DNA from: Treponema sp.
Lineage (GTDB): Bacteria > Spirochaetota > Spirochaetia > Treponematales > Breznakiellaceae
DNA length: 10,819 nucleotides
Direction of reading: 5' to 3'
NCBI GenBank assembly: GCA_031278025.1
Contig: JAITLF010000023.1
Span: 1-10,819 of the forward strand
In this document: piece by piece, positions 1-5,822 of the stretch
Layout: each line of letters begins with the position of its first letter
Position numbering within the stretch: position 1 is the stretch's first letter
Program-made: the position numbers and the translations under genes
The notes under the pieces: generated by a model
Database searches by the model: none
Told to the model about the DNA's origin: nothing
What the model saw: the letters and a program-made list of their open reading frames with translations, nothing else

Positions 1-19
1 GTACCTGGGGGTAATTCGG

Positions 20-496
20 ATGTTCCTGAAAGATGTATACAGGCCGGAATTTATAAAAGTTAATCTGGAGGCCGAAGACAAAGACGAGGTCTTCGAGGAA
101 TTGGTGGATCATTTCTGTAATGCGTCCGGGATAAAGGCCAGGCAGCCGATCCTCAAGGCGATTCAGGAGCGGGAGGCCAAGATGTCCACCGGAATCAAGA
201 AGGGTATCGCCATTCCGCATGGCAAGACCAACGCGGTAGACCAGGTCTGCGGGGTGTTGGGAATTTCAAGAAAGGGGATCGATTACGATGCCCTGGACGG
301 AAATCCTGTACACCTCCTTTTTTTAATACTGGCCCCGGAAAAGGACAGCGAAACCCACCTGCGGCTCCTCAAACGTCTGGCCGCGCTGCTGGATGATCCC
401 CAGTTTTATACGGAGCTGGCCCTTCAGTCAGGCGCCCAGGATGCCTGCGAAATTATTAAAAAGTACGAAGACATACTGACCGCCGCTACTCACTAG
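20..496 (+). CDS. PTS EIIA domain protein, fructose/nitrogen (PtsN) type
   Basis: This 158-residue protein is a stand-alone PTS EIIA domain of the fructose/mannitol/PtsN class, which accepts a phosphoryl group from HPr or NPr on a conserved histidine. The signature is visible at about residues 57-69 (TGIKKGIAIPHGK); His67 is the expected phosphorylation site. The usual C-terminal half follows, with LLFLILAPE near residue 100 and the helix starting THLRLLKRLAALL. Length matches single-domain PtsN-like proteins. No EIIB or EIIC domain is attached and none is nearby, so a regulatory role is more likely than sugar uptake (inference). ATG at 20 fits the family N-terminus (FLKD...). The frame is open to the left edge, so a slightly longer start cannot be excluded, and the G-run at 7-11 is only a weak ribosome site. 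It lies 63 bases before the first ATPase gene on the same strand, so it may be co-transcribed with the ATPase. Confidence 0.9.
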   Translation: MFLKDVYRPEFIKVNLEAEDKDEVFEELVDHFCNASGIKARQPILKAIQEREAKMSTGIKKGIAIPHGKTNAVDQVCGVLGISRKGIDYDALDGNPVHLLFLILAPEKDSETHLRLLKRLAALLDDPQFYTELALQSGAQDACEIIKKYEDILTAATH

Positions 497-546
497 AAGC
501 GCTGTTTTTGGAGACTGTCCGGTGTTTGCGTTTATGTGCCTGTTTC

Positions 547-553
547 AGGGAAG
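547..553 (+). promoter_or_regulatory. Ribosome-binding site selecting ATG 560
   Basis: AGGGAAG lies six bases before the ATG at 560. An in-frame GTG at 536 would add eight residues but has no comparable purine-rich site before it. This makes ATG 560 the better start for the stalk gene. Confidence 0.6.
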
Positions 554-559
554 TTTGTT

Positions 560-964
560 ATGATCGGCATTGCCAAAGGGAAAAAGGGCCTTGATACGCT
601 GCCCGCCGGGGATTCGGAGCCGCGGTTTTCTCCGGGGGAGGCTTTTGGGGAGGACGATCCCGATCAGGATATACTCCGGCATCTTTTGGATGTGGAGGCC
701 GATGCCCAGTCCCTTGTCAACGATGCCCAGGCCGAGGCGGATCGCCGTACTGCCGAAACGGAAAAGCAGAACAGGGCCCGTTATGAGGAGCGGTACACCA
801 GGGAAGCGGCCCTCCTGGACAGCCGTTACGAAAGCGAGCTTGAGGCCATTAAAGACGAGTACAACAAGCGACTTGATGAATACCGTCTGGGTCTTGATGA
901 TCGCAAGCCGGATTACGCCGAATTCTGCCGTCTCCTGGATAGCTTCCTGGGAAAGGATCGTTAG
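560..964 (+). CDS. V/A-type ATPase peripheral-stalk subunit, G/H-like
   Basis: This 134-residue protein is highly charged and helical. Residues 1 to about 35 form a Gly/Pro/Asp/Glu-rich, probably disordered leader. From about residue 37 there is a long heptad-like helix (ILRHLLDVEADAQSLVNDA, then alternating Ala/Glu/Arg/Lys) that reads as a coiled coil of the V-ATPase G / archaeal H type. This subunit pairs with E to form the peripheral stalk that stops the A3B3 head from turning. Sequence in this family is poorly conserved, so the call rests on length, coiled-coil character, the Ala/Glu-rich helix and its place as first gene of an ATPase operon that would otherwise lack this part. The short C-terminal segment (DYAEFCRLLDSFLG) may be the head-binding end (inference). 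The stop is two bases before the subunit C start, with an AAAGGA site inside the end of this gene, so the two are likely coupled. Confidence 0.75.
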   Translation: MIGIAKGKKGLDTLPAGDSEPRFSPGEAFGEDDPDQDILRHLLDVEADAQSLVNDAQAEADRRTAETEKQNRARYEERYTREAALLDSRYESELEAIKDEYNKRLDEYRLGLDDRKPDYAEFCRLLDSFLGKDR

Positions 965-966
965 GT

Positions 967-2031
967 ATGGCGGGAAGGGGAGAACGGGCCTACGTTTACG
1001 CCAAGACCTGCGGGATCATCGGCAGATCCTTCCTGGGAAAACGTACCCCGCAATTGGCCTCCGTAAGCCGGCTTTCGGAACTTGACCGGCTGGTTTTTCC
1101 GGACAGCTTCCGGGACCTGCCCGAACGGGAACTCCTCGTGGACCTGGAAAGGCGAATCCTGGGCCGTTCGGTAAAGCAGATACTCAACATCGTCAATGTG
1201 TACAAAAACCCCCCGGAACTTCTGGTACGGCTGTTGCGCGTCTACGAATACGCCGACTTGAAAAGCGCCCTGATTGCCCTCGCCGGGGGCGAGCGGGGGG
1301 CGCCCGGACGGACGCCTCTGGAACGATTCAGCACGGTTCATTTCGAGGCCTACCCGGATCTTAAGGCCATGCTGGTAAATACCGAGTTCGATTTCCTCCT
1401 GAAGGATACGGACGGGGGGACATCCGGCGCGCGGGGGCCGGTTTCGGAAAACGGGGCCGCGCCGGACGGCGAAATCGACAGTATCCGTATGCAGGCAAAA
1501 CTCGACCGCCATTACTATACCGCGCTTTGGAAGGATCTTTTCAGGCTTCCGAAATACGACAGGGACGGAATCGGGAAGATTCTGGAGGAGGAGATTTCCC
1601 TGCGTAATGTGGTATGGGCGCTTCGGCTCCGCACCTATTACCGCATGGAGGCGGAGGATGTTAAGGAACACCTGGTGTTTATCGAAAGGCGGAAGGGACA
1701 GTCCCTGGCGCGGGACGCCCTCGATTCTCTGGAACTGCCCCTGGATACCCGGCCGGCCTGGGAAAAATGGCCGCGCAGCGGATTCCTGAACAGGGAAACC
1801 CCGGACGAGCACTGGACCGCGGATCCCCGTTACTTTCAGAACGCGGCTTCGGCCTATCTTTACCGGATGGCCCGGCTTTATTTCCGCAGACGGCCCGTTT
1901 CCATAGATACGCCCGCCTGCTTTATCAAACTTAAACAGTACGAGGAAGACCTGCTTACCAGCGTGGCCGAGGGGCTGGGTTTGGGTATCACGAGCAGGGA
2001 TGTATTTTCCCTGCTGGAGCTTCAAGCATGA
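967..2031 (+). CDS. atpC: V/A-type ATPase subunit C (d / AC39 family)
   Basis: This 354-residue soluble protein belongs to the vATP-synt_AC39 family (archaeal/Thermus subunit C, eukaryotic d). It forms a funnel-like socket on the cytoplasmic face of the K ring and connects it to the D-F shaft. Evidence includes the N-terminal YVYAKTCGIIGRSFLGKR typical of spirochete members, a nearly all-helical composition, and repeated Tyr/Arg/Leu-rich helices such as ILNIVNVYKNPPELLVRLLR and the C-terminal FIKLKQYEEDLLTSVAEGLG. Length matches the family's usual 320-360 residues. A Gly/Ser/Pro-rich stretch at about residues 150-170 looks like a flexible loop. AAAGGA at 952-957 gives a well-spaced ribosome site. 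Placing C before I and K differs from the Thermus-type order, where C lies between E and F. A 115-base gap with inverted repeats follows, unusual for this tightly packed cluster. Confidence 0.87.
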   Translation: MAGRGERAYVYAKTCGIIGRSFLGKRTPQLASVSRLSELDRLVFPDSFRDLPERELLVDLERRILGRSVKQILNIVNVYKNPPELLVRLLRVYEYADLKSALIALAGGERGAPGRTPLERFSTVHFEAYPDLKAMLVNTEFDFLLKDTDGGTSGARGPVSENGAAPDGEIDSIRMQAKLDRHYYTALWKDLFRLPKYDRDGIGKILEEEISLRNVVWALRLRTYYRMEAEDVKEHLVFIERRKGQSLARDALDSLELPLDTRPAWEKWPRSGFLNRETPDEHWTADPRYFQNAASAYLYRMARLYFRRRPVSIDTPACFIKLKQYEEDLLTSVAEGLGLGITSRDVFSLLELQA

Positions 2032-2040
2032 CGGCCATGA

Positions 2041-2130
2041 TTCGGTGTAACCGCACGACCGCCGTACAACCGGGCCGGGGAGGCTCCAGGATATTCCCGT
2101 GCGGCCGCATGGCCGTGCGGTTAAACCGAA
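2041..2130 (+). repeat. Long inverted repeat in the C/I gap
   Basis: The arms 2041-2057 (TTCGGTGTAACCGCACG) and 2114-2130 (CGTGCGGTTAAACCGAA) are reverse complements over 17 bases with one mismatch, separated by 56 bases. The inner part of the 5' arm (2051-2057) could also pair with a second copy of CGTGCGG at 2098-2104, so two competing folds are possible. The 8-base palindrome GCGGCCGC lies at 2101-2108. The base of the stem ends just before the subunit I ribosome site. No U-tract follows, so it is not a typical rho-independent terminator. Confidence 0.65.
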
Positions 2131-2132
2131 CA

Positions 2133-2146
2133 GGGGGCAGAGCCCC
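2133..2146 (+). promoter_or_regulatory. Hairpin over the subunit I ribosome-binding site
   Basis: The G-run at 2133-2137 is the only plausible Shine-Dalgarno sequence for the ATG at 2147. Bases 2134-2138 (GGGGC) pair perfectly with 2142-2146 (GCCCC) around an AGA loop, so the site can be hidden in a short stem that abuts the start codon. This favours ATG 2147 as the start. It also suggests that translation of I may depend on upstream structure or ribosome traffic (inference). Confidence 0.55.
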
Positions 2147-4210
2147 ATGATACGCCCCCGCAAGATGAAGCAGATCGAAATGACGATACTCGCCAGGGAC
2201 GCCGACCGGGTGATCGAATACCTGGGCGGCCGGGCGGTGCTTCACCTTTCCGGTGAAACGGGCGCCGCGCATGCGGATGAAACCTGGGCCGGGGAGACCG
2301 AAGTTTTCCAGCATATTCTGGATAACCTTGAATCGCTTAAAACTTCGGCGGGGTACCTGGGCGTTGAACTGCCCGAAGAACCGCTGGAAGATACGGCGCT
2401 TCCCACGGCGGCGGACGACGCCCTGGCCGGCCATATCGGCGCGGGAACCGGCGCCCTGAGTGCCCGGGAAAACGAACAGCGTCAGGAAAGGAAGCGGGTT
2501 GGGGAGGCGTTTGCCGAGGCAAGGGCCTTTGAAAACCTCAACGCGCCGTTTGCCGATCTGGATCAGCTCTCCTACCTTACGTTGCGGGTCGGCCGGCTTG
2601 ACCCGAAAAGGCAGGCCGGTCTTCGGGAAACTCTGGGAGACCGGGCGGTGATTATTCCCCTGGGGCCCGCCGCGAATGAAGACGGCCAGAATGCCGCCGC
2701 GGGGGACCGTATTTTGGCCGCCGCTTCCCGGAAGGGGCGCTTTGCCCTGGATTCGGAACTGAAAAAATACTCCTTTACGCCCATTACCATCCCCGAAGGC
2801 TACAAGGGCGTTCCCACGGAATTACTGTCGGGGCTGGAAGAACGGCTTTCGAGTATTGACGGGGCGCTGGCGAAAATCGGGGAGGAGAAGAAGCGGCTTA
2901 AGGATGAATACGGCCCGGTCCTGCGGCGGCTTACCGGATCGTACCTTATGGCAAGCCAGGTTGAGCGGCTCAAGGGAAGGCTGCGCTCCACCCAAAGCGC
3001 CTACCAGCTTTCCGGCTGGGCCCCCGCGGATCAGGTGGGAGAGATCGCCAAAACCCTTGGGGAAATAACGGAGGGCCGGGCCGCGATACGGACCTTTCTG
3101 CCCGAGGAGATTCCTGATGTACGGGAGGGGCGGGAAAAGGTGCCGGTCTCGCTGGAACACGGGGCCTTTGTGCGGGGCTTCGAAAAGGTGGTTTTCTCCT
3201 ACGGCGCGCCGCTTTACGGCGCCATCGATCCTACGCCCTTTGTGGCCGTTTCTTTCGCCGTGCTTTTCGGCATCATGTTCGGCGATCTGGGGCAGGGTTT
3301 TGTGCTTTTCCTCCTGGGGCTGCTTACCGGCAGGAAAGGGCCGAAATTCCTTAAAAATTTCCGCAAATATTCCACCCCGCTTGTCGCCGTAGGGATCGCT
3401 TCCATGGCAATGGGCCTTTTGACCGGCGAGGTATTCACCAACGCGGGGTGGCTTGCCGCGCCCACACAGGCGGTAACGGGCTTCTTTATGCGCCTCTTTG
3501 ATATTCCGGGCGAGCCCCCCCGCGCGATACTCCACCTTATGCCCGAAAAGGGGAATATCATCAAACTCTTTTACTTTTTCGGCTTTACCATTTCCGTGGG
3601 GATAATACTCAACTCTATCGGGCTTCTGGTGAATATCGCGAATCTTGTTACGATGCGCAAATACGAGAAGGCCTTTTTTTCAAAGACAGGACTGGCAGGT
3701 CTCCTGCTTTTCTGGTACGCCGTCTTCATCGCGGTACGCATCATGCTGGGCGGAAGATTCGGGTGGTTTGATCTGGCGGGACTCCTCTTTCCCGTATTCT
3801 GTATTTTCTTTGGCCCGGTGATCTGGCGCGTTGTCGTCCGGGAAAGGCCCATCCTGCCGGACGGGTTCATGGTTTTCATCATGGAGGCCCTGGTAGAGGT
3901 GCTGGAAACGGCTTCCACCTACGTGTCCAATACGGTAAGCTTCCTGCGGGTGGGGGCCTTCGCGCTGTCGCACGCGGTACTCTCGTTTATTATTTTTACG
4001 CTGACGGAAATGGTCGTGGACCTTCCGGTGGGGCCCGCCCTTGCCCTGATCATCATGATCGCGGGTAACACGCTTATTATTGTTCTTGAGGGAATGATCG
4101 TCGCCATTCAGGTAGTACGTCTTCAATATTATGAATTTTTTAGCAAGTTTTTTACGGAAACCGGGGTGGAATTTAAACCCTTTCGTTTCCGCAAGGGAGA
4201 GTCGCAATGA
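2147..4210 (+). CDS. atpI: V/A-type ATPase subunit I (a), membrane stator
   Basis: At 687 residues from ATG 2147, this is the subunit a/I family protein that holds the two ion half-channels beside the K ring. The first ~340 residues are soluble, with a typical opening (KQIEMTILARDADRVIEYL) and a coiled-coil region near residues 225-290; this part binds the peripheral stalks. From about residue 360 there are seven or eight hydrophobic membrane helices, with the family motif GIMFGDLGQG near the first. Key residues are visible: Arg601 in FLRVGAFALSHA is the counterpart of the essential yeast Vph1 Arg735, His609 corresponds to His743, and Glu648/Arg658 in LEGMIVAIQVVR correspond to Glu789/Arg799. 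The C-terminus EFFSKFFTETGVEFKPF is characteristic. An in-frame GTG at 2099 would give 703 residues but lacks both a ribosome site and family support. The gene ends in an ATGA overlap with K. Confidence 0.95.
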   Translation: MIRPRKMKQIEMTILARDADRVIEYLGGRAVLHLSGETGAAHADETWAGETEVFQHILDNLESLKTSAGYLGVELPEEPLEDTALPTAADDALAGHIGAGTGALSARENEQRQERKRVGEAFAEARAFENLNAPFADLDQLSYLTLRVGRLDPKRQAGLRETLGDRAVIIPLGPAANEDGQNAAAGDRILAAASRKGRFALDSELKKYSFTPITIPEGYKGVPTELLSGLEERLSSIDGALAKIGEEKKRLKDEYGPVLRRLTGSYLMASQVERLKGRLRSTQSAYQLSGWAPADQVGEIAKTLGEITEGRAAIRTFLPEEIPDVREGREKVPVSLEHGAFVRGFEKVVFSYGAPLYGAIDPTPFVAVSFAVLFGIMFGDLGQGFVLFLLGLLTGRKGPKFLKNFRKYSTPLVAVGIASMAMGLLTGEVFTNAGWLAAPTQAVTGFFMRLFDIPGEPPRAILHLMPEKGNIIKLFYFFGFTISVGIILNSIGLLVNIANLVTMRKYEKAFFSKTGLAGLLLFWYAVFIAVRIMLGGRFGWFDLAGLLFPVFCIFFGPVIWRVVVRERPILPDGFMVFIMEALVEVLETASTYVSNTVSFLRVGAFALSHAVLSFIIFTLTEMVVDLPVGPALALIIMIAGNTLIIVLEGMIVAIQVVRLQYYEFFSKFFTETGVEFKPFRFRKGESQ

Positions 4211-4521
4211 AACGTGTAGTAATTCTGTTGAGTATCGCGGCGGTAACGCTGTTCTTTTCCGCCGCCCCGCTGTTCGCGCAGGAGGCCGAGGCCGCGGCTT
4301 CGGCCGGCGGAACCGCGGTTTGGAAATACTTCGCCGCGGCCCTGGCCGTGGGTATCTCCTGCATCGCGGGCGGTATCGCCGTCGGCCAGATCGGGACCGC
4401 GGCCATGGGCGCCATGAGTGAAAACCCGGAACTTTCCGGCAAGGCGCTGCCCTACGCGGGTCTTGCGGAGGGCATCTGTCTGTGGGGCTTTCTGGTCGCC
4501 CTGCTCATCATGGTTTTGTAA
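4207..4521 (+). CDS. atpK: V/A-type ATPase subunit K (proteolipid c)
   Basis: This 104-residue proteolipid is one hairpin of the rotating membrane ring. Residues 1-24 look like a signal peptide (KRVV, then a hydrophobic run ending LFAQ), as in Thermus-type proteolipids, so the mature form is probably about 80 residues. Helix 1 spans about residues 39-66 and contains Gln61 in GIAVGQIG. The polar loop contains ENPEL (residues 72-76). Helix 2 spans about residues 81-104 and carries the ion-binding carboxylate Glu88 in LAEGICLWGF. It is a single hairpin, unlike the two-hairpin 16-kDa K of Enterococcus hirae. It overlaps the subunit I stop (ATGA) and has a strong AGGGAGAG ribosome site just upstream, fitting the need for many copies per complex. 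It is followed by a repeat-containing gap. Confidence 0.95.
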   Translation: MKRVVILLSIAAVTLFFSAAPLFAQEAEAAASAGGTAVWKYFAAALAVGISCIAGGIAVGQIGTAAMGAMSENPELSGKALPYAGLAEGICLWGFLVALLIMVL

Positions 4522-4524
4522 AGA

Positions 4525-4634
4525 GTGAGGAGTTAGGGGGAGAAGTTGGGGGTGAGGAATTAGGACGTAACGTGAGGTGATTAGGCATTTTAGTCTAAGT
4601 AAGATAACTCCTCATTTCTACATTCCCATTTCTA
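4525..4634 (+). repeat. Purine-rich repeat patch between K and F
   Basis: Three direct copies of a GTGAGG-x(1-2)-(A/G)TTAGG-like unit occur at 4525-4537, 4552-4564 and 4572-4585. TGAGGAGTTA (4526-4535) has an exact 10-base inverted copy TAACTCCTCA at 4605-4614, so the patch can form a stem with a ~69-base loop. The distal arm also has a direct repeat, CTCATTTCTA (4611-4620) and CCCATTTCTA (4625-4634). Strand asymmetry (purines first, pyrimidines last) and AT-richer composition set it apart from the flanking genes. It could be an mRNA-stabilising structure downstream of K, or a mobile or decayed repeat. Confidence 0.6.
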
Positions 4635-4645
4635 ATTGAGCTGTT

Positions 4646-4987
4646 ATGGATTATTTTTTTATCGGCGATCCCGAGCTGTTGACCGCTTTCCGCTTTGTGG
4701 GGATTGACGGCGTCTCTGTCCGGGGTCCCGATGATACCAGGGCCGCGTTTCTCAAGATTACCCAGGGCTGGGACGAGACGGCCGGCGCTTTTCTGCCCGG
4801 CGCGGAAAGCTGCCGGGTACTGATCCTGACCGAAGAAACCGCGGACTGGCTGGGAAACGATCTTACCCAGTGGCAGCTTTCCGGGCATTACCCCCTGGTA
4901 GTGGAAATACCCGGTACTATGGGCCGGCTTGAGGGCCGCAAGACCCTGGTGGACTCCATTCGGGAGGCTATCGGAATACATGTTTAA
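4646..4987 (+). CDS. atpF: V/A-type ATPase subunit F (central rotor)
   Basis: This 113-residue protein is the small alpha/beta subunit F that binds D in the central shaft and affects ATPase activity. The start YFFIGDPELLTAFRFVGIDG matches the family's first strand and helix. The middle strand and helix read VLILTEETADWLG. The ending PLVVEIPG...LEGRKTLVDSIREAIG is the conserved C-terminal part. Length is normal for the family (about 100-115 residues). ATG 4646 has no clear Shine-Dalgarno sequence (only GAG at 4638-4640), unlike most genes here. F stands apart, with repeat-bearing gaps of 124 and 187 bases on its two sides, whereas most other ATPase genes overlap or nearly touch. The product name is secure; the exact start rests on homology to the family opening. 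Confidence 0.93.
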   Translation: MDYFFIGDPELLTAFRFVGIDGVSVRGPDDTRAAFLKITQGWDETAGAFLPGAESCRVLILTEETADWLGNDLTQWQLSGHYPLVVEIPGTMGRLEGRKTLVDSIREAIGIHV

Positions 4988-4997
4988 GCATGGGGTA

Positions 4998-5015
4998 ACC
5001 GGTCGCTTTGCCGGT
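4998..5015 (+). other. Small hairpin just after the subunit F stop
   Basis: ACCGG (4998-5002) and CCGGT (5011-5015) form a perfect 5-bp stem with an 8-base loop, 10 bases after the F stop codon. No U-tract follows, so it is not a convincing terminator; it may protect or process the message. Confidence 0.35.
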
Positions 5016-5138
5016 GTGGGGGGTAGCGGAAAAGCGTTTTTGCGTTCGTTTGTGGAGCAAAAACCTTTGGAGCGTAGGGGGGCCGGACAGGGCCTGTGGA
5101 CACCCGGGATCGCCCGTACGGTAACAGGCCCCCCCTTA
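5015..5138 (-). repeat. Putative dispersed repeat element, copy 1 (F/E gap)
   Basis: Read on the - strand, this 124-base segment starts TAAGGGGGGGCCTGTTACCG and ends CTACCCCCCACA. The gap after usp holds a copy in the other orientation with the same ends: 20 of 21 bases at one end and 12 of 12 at the other. A shared CGGGTGTC and a C-run followed by TNCGC lie in between. The G-run and C-run ends are complementary, so the element can close into a hairpin. Inside, 5036-5043 (GTTTTTGC) pairs exactly with 5057-5064. A stop-free frame on the + strand (ATG 4980 to 5144) crosses it. Confidence 0.55.
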
Positions 5139-5174
5139 TCTTAGAATTACGATGACAAAAGTTTACGGATTGAT

Positions 5175-5822
5175 ATGGAAGAATTACAGTCTACCGAAGT
5201 TTTAGACAGGGAGATACTCGAAGACGCCCGGCGAAAGGCGCAGCGTATCCTTAAGGCGGTTGACGAAGATGCCGCCGCGTCGGATAAGGCCTGGGAAAAG
5301 AAAACACAAAAGGCCCTGGCGGAACTTAACCGGCGCTTTGAGGAACGGCTTGAAGTGGGCCGTGTGGAAATAATGGCGCATCTGCCGCTTGACCGGCGGC
5401 GGCTTGCCCTTGAAAGGATAGACCGCCTGCTCCACGAGGCGGCCGCCTCTTACCTCGAGGGCCTTGACCGGGAAAAACTGCTCGGCATTTTGGCCCGGGA
5501 ACTTCGCGAACGATCGGCGGAGCTTGAGGACGGAGAAGCGGGGGATTCCGCGCGCGGCAAGCCCGGGCTTACGGTGATCTACCGTTTTCTTTCCCGGGAA
5601 GAGGCGGAGGGTCTTTTGAAGGAGGCTTTTCCGGGCGGCGGCTTCAGTCTGGAGGAGGGGGACGCCGCGTACCTTCGTGCGGGCAGTTTTCCCGGTATTG
5701 TGGCCGATTCCGGGGCGGTGAGGGTCTCCGTTTCCGCCGATGCCGCCGTGGAAACCCTGCTTTCCGAAAAACGGGGGGAACTTGCGGCCGCCCTGCTTGG
5801 CGAGGAGGCCCTCGATGCCTAG
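5175..5822 (+). CDS. atpE: V/A-type ATPase subunit E (peripheral stalk)
   Basis: This 215-residue protein is the E subunit, which pairs with the G/H-like protein to form the peripheral stalk and caps the head through its C-terminal domain. Residues ~8-75 are a long charged helix ([20 protein letters not shown] opening) typical of E. Residues ~75-110 continue with helical [14 protein letters not shown]. The remainder is a mixed alpha/beta domain ending in a strand/helix segment ([17 protein letters not shown]) like that of archaeal E. Length is at the upper end of the usual 185-215. The ATG at 5175 matches the family start, but the ribosome site is weak (CGGAT). The last eight bases overlap the start of subunit A, and GAGGAGG for A lies inside the end of this gene, so E and A are almost certainly translationally coupled. 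Confidence 0.9.
   Translation: MEELQSTEVLDREILEDARRKAQRILKAVDEDAAASDKAWEKKTQKALAELNRRFEERLEVGRVEIMAHLPLDRRRLALERIDRLLHEAAASYLEGLDREKLLGILARELRERSAELEDGEAGDSARGKPGLTVIYRFLSREEAEGLLKEAFPGGGFSLEEGDAAYLRAGSFPGIVADSGAVRVSVSADAAVETLLSEKRGELAAALLGEEALDA
5802..5808 (+). promoter_or_regulatory. Strong ribosome-binding site for subunit A
   Basis: GAGGAGG lies six bases before ATG 5815 and inside the 3' end of atpE. It selects ATG 5815 over an upstream in-frame start at 5740, which would overlap E by 83 bases and add 25 residues with no family counterpart. Confidence 0.75.

Noticed and set aside
2074..2083. Third copy of the dispersed element in the C/I gap
   Set aside because: Only short matches (GCCGGGGAGG, CCGTGCGG) are shared with the copy after usp, without the conserved ends; this is within chance for GC-rich sequence.
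2099..2146. GTG 2099 as an upstream start for subunit I
   Set aside because: It would sit inside the inverted-repeat region, lacks a ribosome site, and adds residues not seen in the family; ATG 2147 has a G-rich site and a matching N-terminus.
961..2163. 400-codon open frame on the - strand opposite subunit C
   Set aside because: It is antisense to a clear AC39-family gene. Its translation is Arg/Pro/Gly-rich without any recognisable domain, as expected of shadow frames in GC-rich DNA.
5740..5814. Upstream in-frame start for subunit A at 5740
   Set aside because: It would overlap E by 83 bases with no family counterpart for the extra residues; GAGGAGG before ATG 5815 is decisive.
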